Origin: Desulfobotulus mexicanus
GTDB taxonomy: Bacteria > Desulfobacterota > Desulfobacteria > Desulfobacterales > ASO4-4
Length of the DNA: 64,000 nucleotides
Reading direction: 5' to 3'
Assembly: GCF_006175995.1 (NCBI RefSeq)
Contig: NZ_VDMB01000002.1
Location: forward strand, 143,090-207,089
Both the position numbers and the translations under genes were made by a program. The notes below the pieces were generated by a model. That model ran no database searches. It worked only from the letters and a program-made list of their open reading frames with translations, and was not told the DNA's origin. This document shows, piece after piece, positions 1 through 7,157 of this stretch. Numbering within the stretch: the stretch's first letter is position 1; each line of letters begins with the position of its first letter.

Positions 1-1
1 G

Positions 2-469
2 AAAGAAGATTCAAGCCTTGACATGGAAAAACTCCTTTTGGCCTTTCAGCAGTTCTTCCGGGAGAATTCAGAAAGCTGGATTGAGCGTTTCGATTATAAG
101 GAGGCAGGGCCTCAATTGCTCATGCAGGCCTTTTTACAGCGCATCATCAATGGTGGTGGCCGGGTGAATCGGGAATATGGCCTTGGAAGCAGGCGTACGG
201 ATCTTTTTCTGGAATGGCCTCTGGATAAGGAAAAGGGCTTTTTCGGACCTGTGCAGAGGGTGGTGATAGAGCTTAAAATCCTGCGCAAGGGCTTAGAAAA
301 TACCATAAAGGAAGGCCTTGAGCAGACAGCCGATTATGCGGACAAAACAGGGGCAGGGGAGGCCCATCTTGTCATATTCAACCGTAATCCCCAAATCCCC
401 TGGGAAGAAAAAGTCTGGAACAAAACCATGAATCATGGGAAATGGACCATGGGCGTGTGGGGGGTGTAA
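2..469 (+). CDS. C-terminal part of a PD-(D/E)XK nuclease-like protein (5' end outside window)
   Basis: The frame is open to the left edge, so only the last ~155 residues are visible. The visible part has the hallmarks of the PD-(D/E)XK domain that closes many bacterial AAA-ATPase/DUF-type proteins: GLGSRRTDLFLEW followed about 25 residues later by VVIELKI (the E-x-K part of the active site), and a short Trp-Gly end (GVWGV) typical of that group. An internal ATG at 23 is unlikely to be the true start. The ATPase part would lie upstream and cannot be checked. Family assignment is from motif memory; the function is unknown, and such proteins are often linked to mobile or defence regions. Confidence 0.6.
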   Translation, partial: KEDSSLDMEKLLLAFQQFFRENSESWIERFDYKEAGPQLLMQAFLQRIINGGGRVNREYGLGSRRTDLFLEWPLDKEKGFFGPVQRVVIELKILRKGLENTIKEGLEQTADYADKTGAGEAHLVIFNRNPQIPWEEKVWNKTMNHGKWTMGVWGV

Positions 470-470
470 A

Positions 471-491
471 AAGTGGGAAGTGGGAAGTGGG
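471..491. repeat. Tandem heptamer AAGTGGG x3
   Basis: Three perfect tandem copies of AAGTGGG lie directly after the stop codon of the preceding gene. The rest of the gap to 730 is AT-rich with no recognised element. Confidence 0.7.
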
Positions 492-730
492 AAGGTTTTC
501 TGTAGAAGTGTTTGAAGTTTAAAAATGACTGATTATCTCTTAAAAAACCAGTTGCCTAAAACAGTCTTTTTTAATGACAAAGTGGCTGTCCTATGGTTGC
601 ACTTGGTTGCAGTGAATATATGGAGCCTTTGCCAGTTATCTCGGACAAGCATATTGACTTTCAGTGGGCTGGCACTTATTTTAGGCCTGTATATTAAGGC
701 CTGATATGGGCACCAAAAAGAGGGGGGGCT

Positions 731-964
731 ATGTTACAGGCAAAATTCAGTGTTGAAGAATCGCAGGCACAATTTTTGAATAATTTTAAAGCTTATGGAT
801 TTAAGGATAAAAGCTCTATGCTTCGCACAGCCATAGAATATTTCAAGAAAGAAATAGAACTTGAAAATCTTAGGAAATCCGCTGAATTATATTCTGAAAT
901 CTATTCTGAAGATAATGATCTAAAAGAATTGACCGAAACGGCAATAGACGGATGGCCGGAATGA
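731..964 (+). CDS. Antitoxin of a MazEF-like pair (ribbon-helix-helix type)
   Basis: A 77-residue protein preceded by an AGAGGGGGG purine run. It begins with a short beta-strand-like segment (QAKFSVEES) and a predicted helix-turn-helix layout resembling CopG/ribbon-helix-helix antitoxins, followed by an acidic C-terminal tail that would contact the toxin. Its stop codon overlaps the toxin start (ATGA at 961-964), which indicates translational coupling. It should bind and neutralise the MazF-like protein and repress the operon; this follows from the family and was not tested. The N-terminal fold assignment is the weaker part. Confidence 0.7.
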   Translation: MLQAKFSVEESQAQFLNNFKAYGFKDKSSMLRTAIEYFKKEIELENLRKSAELYSEIYSEDNDLKELTETAIDGWPE

Positions 965-1317
965 CAAGGCTTAAAAGAGGTATGGTTATAGATGTCAATC
1001 TCGATCCGGCAAAAGGTTCAGAAACAGGAAAAATCAGACCTTGTGTAGTCGTGACCAATGACATTTATAATGAGAGAGTTCCTGTTATTCAGGTTGTCCC
1101 AATTACTGAGTGGAGTGAAAAAAAAGCTCGAATACAAACCAATGTTGAAATTTATCCTTCACCCGATAATGGTTTATTAAAAAAATCAATAGCAGACTGC
1201 TTGCAGATGCGTCCAATAGATCATCGTTATAGGTTAGTCAAAATTCGGGGAAAATTGTCAATGGATAAGGTACAGGAAATTAATAAGTCTTTAAAAATTT
1301 TATTTGAACTAAATTAG
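961..1317 (+). CDS. mazF: MazF/PemK-family endoribonuclease toxin
   Basis: About 118 residues, the usual size for MazF. It shows the PemK-fold signature: RGMVIDVNLDP at residues 6-16, GSETGKIRPCVVV with the conserved Arg (R26) and a Thr shortly after (T32), and the PITEW strand. MazF enzymes cleave mRNA at short sequences. The ATG at 961 overlaps the antitoxin stop by 4 nt and is preferred to the in-frame ATG at 952. No damage to the frame is visible, so the module looks intact. Confidence 0.88.
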   Translation: MTRLKRGMVIDVNLDPAKGSETGKIRPCVVVTNDIYNERVPVIQVVPITEWSEKKARIQTNVEIYPSPDNGLLKKSIADCLQMRPIDHRYRLVKIRGKLSMDKVQEINKSLKILFELN

Positions 1318-1369
1318 AAAGAAAAGGGGGCAGCCTTTTTGCAATCGAAAAAAGAAGGGAAAATCTGCT

Positions 1370-2791
1370 TTGACAAAGATCATCCACCACGGCGGTAAAG
1401 AAGGTGTTACCGGCTCATGTCATCAGCTTCTGCTGGAAAACGGCAAAAGCCTTCTGATAGACTGTGGCCTGTTTCAGGGTGCGGAAGTTTCTCCTGATCA
1501 GGAAACGGCAAAAAACGCTGATCCCCACACCATCTCCTTTGATACCCGCAATATTCTGGCCCTTGTCATCACCCACAGCCACATTGACCATGCAGGCCGG
1601 ATGCCATGGCTTCTCGCCGCAGGTTTTCAGGGGCCCATCATCTGTTCAGAGCCTTCCGCAGAACTGCTGCCCCTTATGCTGGAAGATGCTTTCAAGCTTT
1701 CCGTAAGCTCCAGGCCGGATATGCTGGATCGTTACACCTCCCTCATCCGAAGCCGCCTCCGGCCACTGCCCTATAAAACATGGCATACCCTGCTGGATTC
1801 TTCCGGGCAGATGGTCCGTATCAAGCTGCACCGGGCCGGTCATATTCTGGGTTCTTCTTCTGTGGAATGCGCCATTCTCGATAAAAGCACAGGCAAAGAC
1901 CAGCGAATTGTCTTTTCAGGAGATCTCGGCGCACCATGGGCACCCCTTCTTCCGGCACCAAAGCCCCTTTTCAGGGCAGATACCCTGATCCTTGAGAGTA
2001 CCTACGGAGACCGGACCCACGAAGACCGCAAAAACAGAAGAAACCGCCTTGAAACCCTTGTGGCAGATTGTTTTAAAAACGGTGGAACCCTTCTTGTTCC
2101 AGCCTTTAGTCTGGGCCGCACCCAGGAGATTCTTTATGAACTGGAAGAGATTCTGTACACTAAAGCAGAAGAAAGCCTGAATAAGGGCTGGCTGTGGAAG
2201 GATCTGCCCGTTTATCTGGATTCTCCCCTTGCCGGACGCATTACAGACATCTACAGAAGCCTCAAGCCCTTCTGGGACAGGGAAGCCCATCAGAAACTTG
2301 GCAGAGGCAGAAAACCCCTTGCCTTTGATCAGCTTATAACTCTGGATTCCCACGCTGCCCATATATCCAATGTCAGAGAGCTTGCCCGGTCCGCAAAGCC
2401 AGCAATTGTCATTGCCGGAAGCGGCATGTGTACCGCAGGCCGCATTGTCAACTATCTGAAAGCCATGCTGAAAGATCCCCGTCATACCCTTCTTTTTGTG
2501 GGATATCAGGCGGCTGGCACACCGGGCAGGGATATTCAGAGGTTTGGGCCTAAGGGCGGTTATGTATTTCTTGAGGGAGAAAAGATTTTCATCCGAAGCC
2601 GCATAGAAAGCATCAGCGGCTATTCTGCCCATGCAGATCAGAAGGATCTTGTCCGCTTTGCCACCCGCATGCGCCACAGACCCGGAGAAATTCATCTTGT
2701 GCATGGGGAGGAAGGGGCAAGAAAAGCCCTGAAGGAAGAGCTGGAAAAGGCCTATTCTGCTCTGGGTAATCTTGTTAAGGTGTTTTCCTGA
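1370..2791 (+). CDS. MBL-fold/beta-CASP RNase (RNA-specificity domain hydrolase)
   Basis: 473 residues with a metallo-beta-lactamase N-terminal part and an inserted beta-CASP domain, as in CPSF-73/YSH1-like bacterial proteins. Visible motifs are THSHIDHAGR (zinc-binding HxHxDH, residues 69-75), ESTYGDRTH (beta-CASP entry), SGMCTAGR, GYSAHADQ and the terminal HLVHGEE. Members are predicted zinc-dependent exo- or endoribonucleases. The start is a TTG at 1370 behind an AAGGGA-like ribosome site; no better ATG lies upstream. It stands alone between two toxin-antitoxin loci with no operon partner, so its RNA target is unknown. Confidence 0.85.
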   Translation: MTKIIHHGGKEGVTGSCHQLLLENGKSLLIDCGLFQGAEVSPDQETAKNADPHTISFDTRNILALVITHSHIDHAGRMPWLLAAGFQGPIICSEPSAELLPLMLEDAFKLSVSSRPDMLDRYTSLIRSRLRPLPYKTWHTLLDSSGQMVRIKLHRAGHILGSSSVECAILDKSTGKDQRIVFSGDLGAPWAPLLPAPKPLFRADTLILESTYGDRTHEDRKNRRNRLETLVADCFKNGGTLLVPAFSLGRTQEILYELEEILYTKAEESLNKGWLWKDLPVYLDSPLAGRITDIYRSLKPFWDREAHQKLGRGRKPLAFDQLITLDSHAAHISNVRELARSAKPAIVIAGSGMCTAGRIVNYLKAMLKDPRHTLLFVGYQAAGTPGRDIQRFGPKGGYVFLEGEKIFIRSRIESISGYSAHADQKDLVRFATRMRHRPGEIHLVHGEEGARKALKEELEKAYSALGNLVKVFS

Positions 2792-2830
2792 AAAAATAAA
2801 TACCTTTAGTTTAGAAAGGGATGCTTCTTT

Positions 2831-2979
2831 CTCTCCCCTCTCCCATTGGGCTTATCTTTACCCATAAGTCTGGAATCAGGAAATTAGGGAGCTGATATGG
2901 TAAAAATGATGGAGTGCAGATGGAGTGCAGGCCTTGGTTTTCTCCCCTCTCCCACTGGGAGAGGGGCCGGGGGTGAGGG
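2831..2979. repeat. CCCTCTCCC-type palindromic intergenic repeat, one partial and one complete copy
   Basis: At 2944-2966 a perfect 10-bp stem (CCCCTCTCCC / GGGAGAGGGG) closes a 3-nt loop and is followed by CCGGGGGTGAGGG. A half copy of the same sequence lies at 2831-2850 (TCTCCCCTCTCCCATTGGG). This type of short palindromic repeat is widely scattered in bacterial genomes. Between the copies is a direct repeat of TGGAGTGCAG (about 2910-2930). Confidence 0.7.
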
Positions 2980-3011
2980 AAAAAAAGCGGGCAAATGCCA
3001 GGGAGATAAAA

Positions 3012-3311
3012 ATGACAAAAGATCAAATAATAATAAAGATAAAAGAAAATTATCCGTATCTTATGAGTGAGTTTGGTCTTAAAAAAATCGGTTTGTTTGG
3101 CTCTTACGCAAAAGGTGTGCAAGAAGAAAGCAGTGATATTGATATTGTCGCTGAGTTTGAAAAACCCATAGGTCTTAAATTTGTAATATTTGCCGAATAT
3201 TTGGAAAATATCCTTGGAAAAAAAGCGGATATTCTGACGCCTGCTGGCATAAAGGGAATTCGAAACCCGGATATCGCAAAATCCATTATGGAAACCATTG
3301 AATATGTCTAA
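3012..3311 (+). CDS. mntA: MntA-type nucleotidyltransferase antitoxin
   Basis: 99 residues in the minimal nucleotidyltransferase (MNT) fold. The signature GSYAKG is at residues 30-35 and SDIDI at 41-45, with D42 and D44 as the expected metal ligands. In characterised MntA-HepT pairs the antitoxin adds AMP groups to the HepT toxin. ATG 3012 is chosen because it follows a GGGAG site and gives the family's normal length; the frame could be read from 2925 but that extension crosses the palindromic repeat. The stop lies inside the start region of the toxin gene. Confidence 0.87.
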   Translation: MTKDQIIIKIKENYPYLMSEFGLKKIGLFGSYAKGVQEESSDIDIVAEFEKPIGLKFVIFAEYLENILGKKADILTPAGIKGIRNPDIAKSIMETIEYV

Positions 3312-3639
3312 AAGAAATGAGGAAGACTTTCTGCTTGATATTATGGAGGCCTCACGGAGAATTCTCTCTTACACTCAGGGTGTTGATTATACCAGCTTCA
3401 TGGAAGATTTAAAAACCCAGGATTCAGTGATCAGAAATCTTGAAATCATAGGAGAGGCTGTAAAAAATCTTTCAAAAGAATTCCGGGCACAACATGATCA
3501 TATTCCATGGAAAAGCATGTCTGGCATGAGAGATCGCTTGATACATGACTATTTTGGTGTGAATCTGGATATTGTTTGGGGAGTGATATCTGAAGATTTA
3601 CCAATTTTATTCGAAAAAATCGGAAAAATTGTATACTAA
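3304..3639 (+). CDS. hepT: HepT-like (DUF86) ribonuclease toxin
   Basis: 111 residues, all-helical DUF86/HepT family. The catalytic R-x4-H motif is present as MRDRLIHDYFGVN (R76, H81), and the following Tyr (Y83) is the residue AMPylated in characterised systems. NLEIIGEAVKNLS (residues 45-57) is also family-typical. The ATG at 3304 overlaps the mntA stop (TAA 3309-3311), implying coupled translation; TTG 3298 is a weaker alternative. Both genes look intact, so this is probably a working toxin-antitoxin pair. Confidence 0.87.
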   Translation: MSKRNEEDFLLDIMEASRRILSYTQGVDYTSFMEDLKTQDSVIRNLEIIGEAVKNLSKEFRAQHDHIPWKSMSGMRDRLIHDYFGVNLDIVWGVISEDLPILFEKIGKIVY

Positions 3640-3729
3640 AAAAAACCCAAGACCTGGAAGCTGCATATTGTATGCATCCTTAGCAGTATGACTTATGCAC
3701 GGGCATGAGCATGAGAGGAATCATAACAG

Positions 3730-5424
3730 ATGAACTTAGGCAACAGAATCCAGCCAATCCATTACCTGCTTTTTTTTCTTATTCTCCTTACCATTATTTT
3801 CATATCCATCCTTGCAGCCGTCCCACCCGTTGACCGGGATGCCCTGACCCACCATCTTATTATCCCAAAACTTTACCTTGAACATGGCTTCCATGAGATT
3901 CCCCATATTATATTTTCCTACTATCCCATGAACCTGAATCTTCTCTACATGATTCCCATGTACTTTGGTAACGACATCCTGCCAAAATACATTCATTTTC
4001 TTTTTGCCATTCTTACTGCGGTTTTAATTTACAAATACCTCAGCCAACGCACCAATAAAAGCTATGGCCTGCTCGGGGCGCTTTTTTTTCTTTCCACGCC
4101 TGTGGTTATAAGGCTTTCCAGTACGGTGTATGTGGATCTTGGCCTGGTCTTTTTTTTCTTTGCTTCCATACTTGCCATTTTCCGCTGGATTGAAACCGGT
4201 TTTAAAACCCGCTACCTCATCATAAGCGGTATTTTCTGCGGGCTTGCCCTCGGTACAAAATACAATGCCCTTGTGGGTTTTTTTCTGCTCACACTTTTTA
4301 TTCCCTTTATTTATGTAAGGTATAATCAAAGGAGCAGAAACTATCATGTAAAATCCATTGCCGCAGGAACACTATTTGTCTTTGTTGCCCTTGCTGTTTT
4401 TTCTCCATGGATGGTGCGCAATGTGGTCTGGACCGGTAATCCCATATACCCACTTTACAACAGCATTTTCATATCAAAGCCTGAGCCGGAAAAATCAGAA
4501 ATCAAAAAAAATACTCCTGCGCAAAAAAAACCTTTAAAAATAACCCACATTGATGTCCGCCACCACTTATACGAAGAATCATGGCTTGAAATTGCCCTGA
4601 TTCCAGTCCGTGTTTTTTTTCAAGGGGAGGATGATAATCCCAAATACTTTGATGGCAGGCTTAATCCTTTCATATTTCTGCTGAGCCTCTTTGCCTTTAT
4701 GGGTATCTCTGCCGCAGGAAGACAGAAAAATACCGAAAAATGGATATTGCTGTCTTTTTCCGTCTTGTTTTTGCTTTACGCCTGTGCCAAGGCTTCCATC
4801 CGTATCCGATATTTCATTCCCATTCTGCCGCCCATGATTGTTCTTTCCATGTATGGCCTTTATAATATTGAAAACAGGTTTTTGAACCGCCAGCACCCTT
4901 ATGCCGGATGTCTTAGAAAAACCGTCATGCTTACCATAGCCTTCGCCATGCTTGGCATGAATGTCCTTTATATGAAAGAGCGATTTGAAAAAGACAGGCC
5001 ACTGCCCTACATTACAGGAAAAATCAGCAGGGATGATTACATACAACAATACAGACCGGAATACGCAGCCCTTCAGTACGCCAACGCAAACCTTGGAGAA
5101 GGTCACAGAATACTGGGCCTCTACCTTGGTAATCGCCACTATTATTCCGATATACCCATTGAATTCAGCACTCACATATTCAGAAGCCACGCTAAAAATG
5201 CTGATTCCGGCACGGACCTTGCTATAAAACTCCATGAAAAAGGCCTTAGCCATATTTTGGTGAGACTTTCCATGCTCAATGATTTTTTTGATGAATACAA
5301 TGAGCAGGAGCAGAAGATTTTAAAGGCGTTTTTTGAAAAAAATGCTGTAATGGAATTTCATAAAGACGGAAACGGCCTTTTGCGTATTTTGATACCCGCC
5401 AAAGATGATGATCCCCAAATTTAA
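3730..5424 (+). CDS. Multi-spanning GT-C-like glycosyltransferase (GT39/ArnT-like)
   Basis: 564 residues with about ten hydrophobic segments and a soluble C-terminal part. The first extracytoplasmic loop carries VPPVDRDALTHHL, the Asp-containing loop expected in GT-C enzymes that take a lipid-linked sugar donor. Enzymes of this type transfer a sugar from a polyprenyl-phosphate carrier in the membrane. Its 3' end overlaps the next gene, a dolichol-phosphate-type GT2 that could make such a donor, so the two probably act together. The exact acceptor is unknown; the pilin downstream is one candidate. Confidence 0.68.
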   Translation: MNLGNRIQPIHYLLFFLILLTIIFISILAAVPPVDRDALTHHLIIPKLYLEHGFHEIPHIIFSYYPMNLNLLYMIPMYFGNDILPKYIHFLFAILTAVLIYKYLSQRTNKSYGLLGALFFLSTPVVIRLSSTVYVDLGLVFFFFASILAIFRWIETGFKTRYLIISGIFCGLALGTKYNALVGFFLLTLFIPFIYVRYNQRSRNYHVKSIAAGTLFVFVALAVFSPWMVRNVVWTGNPIYPLYNSIFISKPEPEKSEIKKNTPAQKKPLKITHIDVRHHLYEESWLEIALIPVRVFFQGEDDNPKYFDGRLNPFIFLLSLFAFMGISAAGRQKNTEKWILLSFSVLFLLYACAKASIRIRYFIPILPPMIVLSMYGLYNIENRFLNRQHPYAGCLRKTVMLTIAFAMLGMNVLYMKERFEKDRPLPYITGKISRDDYIQQYRPEYAALQYANANLGEGHRILGLYLGNRHYYSDIPIEFSTHIFRSHAKNADSGTDLAIKLHEKGLSHILVRLSMLNDFFDEYNEQEQKILKAFFEKNAVMEFHKDGNGLLRILIPAKDDDPQI

Positions 5425-5437
5425 AATCAGAGGTTCC

Positions 5438-6385
5438 ATGTATAAAGATAAAACCATAGGCGTTGTGATACCCGCCCACAATGAAGAAACACAGATTGGC
5501 AAAGTGATAGAAACCATGCCGGATTTTGTGGATCACATTATTATTGTGGATGATTGCAGCACAGACAATACAACTCAAGTCATTCGTCAGTATCAAGATA
5601 AATCTTCCCACATCACCCTGATAAGCCACGAAACTAATAAAGGCGTTGGGGGTGCCATGGCCACGGCTTATAAGTGTGCCAGAGATATGAATCTTGATAT
5701 TGCCGTGCGCATGGATGGTGACGGGCAGATGGATCCTGAAGATATGCCTGCCCTCCTTGATCCCCTTGCCTCAGGGCAGGCGGACTACAGCAAAGGTAAC
5801 CGTCTTTTTACCGGTGAGGCCTATAAAAAAATTCCCAAAGTCAGATACTTTGGAAATGCCTTTTTATCCCTTTTTACAAAAATTGCTTCCGGCTACTGGC
5901 ATGTGGCAGACTCTCAGTCCGGCTATACAGCCATAAACCATAAAGCCCTTAAAACCATAGACTGGGATCAGATGTACCCCTGGTATGGTCAGCCCAATGA
6001 TGTGCTGGTGCGCTTGAATGTGAATGAATTAAAGGTTTGTGATGTGCCCGTAACCCCTGTTTATGGTGTGGGTGAAAAATCTGGAATGAAAATCCGAAAA
6101 GTAGTTTTCACCATAGGCTGGCTTTTAATCAGGCTCTTTTTCTGGAGGATGAAGGAAAAGTATATTATCCGTAACTTTCATCCGTTGATATTTTTTTATG
6201 CCCTTGCCTTTTTCTTCCATGCGGCCACCTTTGTTCTTTTTTTGCGCATGGCTCTTGTCTGGATTATTGTGGGGCATATTCCACCCATCAATGCCCTTGC
6301 CTGCTTTTTTTCCTTTATGAGCGGAAATCAGTTCATGCTCTTTGCCATGTGGTTTGACATGGAGGCCAATAAGCATCTGAAATAG
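5438..6385 (+). CDS. GT2 glycosyltransferase, polyprenyl-phosphate sugar synthase type
   Basis: About 315 residues. The N-terminal GT-A domain has VIPAHNEE, IIIVDDCSTDNT and RMDGDGQMDPEDM (the DxD-type metal site), as in dolichol-phosphate-mannose synthases. The C-terminal ~120 residues contain two or three membrane spans. It is expected to charge a polyprenyl phosphate with a sugar at the inner face of the cytoplasmic membrane. ATG 5438 has an AGAGG site just upstream and sits after the previous stop; the frame also has ATG 5405, which would overlap the previous gene by 20 nt. Confidence 0.8.
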   Translation: MYKDKTIGVVIPAHNEETQIGKVIETMPDFVDHIIIVDDCSTDNTTQVIRQYQDKSSHITLISHETNKGVGGAMATAYKCARDMNLDIAVRMDGDGQMDPEDMPALLDPLASGQADYSKGNRLFTGEAYKKIPKVRYFGNAFLSLFTKIASGYWHVADSQSGYTAINHKALKTIDWDQMYPWYGQPNDVLVRLNVNELKVCDVPVTPVYGVGEKSGMKIRKVVFTIGWLLIRLFFWRMKEKYIIRNFHPLIFFYALAFFFHAATFVLFLRMALVWIIVGHIPPINALACFFSFMSGNQFMLFAMWFDMEANKHLK

Positions 6386-6405
6386 CGATTGACAAAATTT
6401 GGCAG

Positions 6406-6446
6406 TTTTAGGGGTCTTATTCTGACAAAAAATGTCATCCCTAAAA
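6406..6446. other. Nested inverted repeat in the intergenic region before pilA
   Basis: TTTTAGGG (6406-6413) pairs with CCCTAAAA (6439-6446), and inside it TGACA (6423-6427) pairs with TGTCA (6433-6437). No T-run follows, so it is not a standard terminator. It could be an operator or an RNA structure at the end of the glycosyltransferase transcript. Confidence 0.35.
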
Positions 6447-6532
6447 TAAGCACATAAAAAAACTCAAACTTGCCCATTGCAAAGTAACCGAAAACTCAGT
6501 ATTCTTTTTATAATTTTAAGTTTCAAGTTGGC

Positions 6533-6548
6533 TGGCATGGCAATTGCT
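6533..6548 (+). promoter_or_regulatory. Sigma-54 (-24/-12) promoter of pilA
   Basis: The sequence TGGCATG-GCAA-TTGCT matches the RpoN consensus TGGCAYR-N4-TTGCW at every conserved base. It lies 67 nt upstream of the pilin start codon, on the same strand. Sigma-54 control of pilA through a PilR-type activator is established in Pseudomonas, Myxococcus and Geobacter. rpoN itself is in this window at 58.5-59.9 kb; no pilR or pilS gene is. Confidence 0.85.
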
Positions 6549-6615
6549 TTTTGTTTTAGCAGAGTTTGTTTTCTAAAGTGCTGAAAAACCAGAACCTGAA
6601 AAAAGGAGAGAGCTT

Positions 6616-6963
6616 ATGAGGGAGACATTGAAGGATCAAAAGGGTTTTACGCTTATCGAACTGATGATTGTTGTGGCAATTATTGGTATTTTGGCGGCGG
6701 TTGCAATTCCCCAGATGACAAAATATTTTGACAGAGCAAATGTTTCAAGAATTGAACAGGTAGTTAGGGAGGCTAATATACTTATTGCTGATTATATGGT
6801 TGAAACTCAAGGTGCAACAGTAGCTTTAACTAAAGCAAAAACTTTCCTTCGTGACGCAGCAACAGCAAGTAATATAAGTGCAAAAGATAATCTTTTAACC
6901 TCTGGCAATGTTACAAGAAATCTTTTATTTAATACAACAGAGGGGATTTTTAAAATGCCTTAA
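6616..6963 (+). CDS. pilA: Type IV pilin (class III signal peptide)
   Basis: 115 residues. The prepilin leader ends KG with cleavage G10/F11, followed by [16 protein letters not shown] with the conserved Glu at mature position 5. The hydrophobic helix runs to about residue 30. The C-terminal part is short and has no cysteine pair, so there is no disulfide-bounded D region; it is Thr/Ser/Ala-rich (e.g. [13 protein letters not shown]), which would suit glycosylation. GGAGAG lies 8 nt upstream of ATG. It is driven by the sigma-54 promoter at 6533 and closed by a terminator at 6987, so it is a single-gene unit. Confidence 0.9.
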   Translation: MRETLKDQKGFTLIELMIVVAIIGILAAVAIPQMTKYFDRANVSRIEQVVREANILIADYMVETQGATVALTKAKTFLRDAATASNISAKDNLLTSGNVTRNLLFNTTEGIFKMP

Positions 6964-6986
6964 TACTGGCATATTTCTTTAAAGTA

Positions 6987-7028
6987 AAATCCTCTCCGGT
7001 TTATTGCTGGAGAGGATTTGTTTTTTTT
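6987..7028 (+). terminator. Rho-independent terminator after pilA
   Basis: An 11-bp perfect stem, AAATCCTCTCC (6987-6997) with GGAGAGGATTT (7009-7019), is followed by a run of eight T from 7021. Confidence 0.9.
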
Positions 7029-7157
7029 AATAGTTATGATTATAGTTGAAATTATTTTGTTAGGAATACTTTTTTAAGATATAAAAAATTAGCCCGGTGC
7101 CTGTAAGGGGTTCCGGTTTTTTATTTTGCATTTATATACAAGATAAGGATAAGTTTA

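Noticed and set aside
1916-2704. Long minus-strand frame of 262 codons opposite the beta-CASP gene
   Set aside because: Antisense shadow of a clear metallo-hydrolase; residues show no family pattern.
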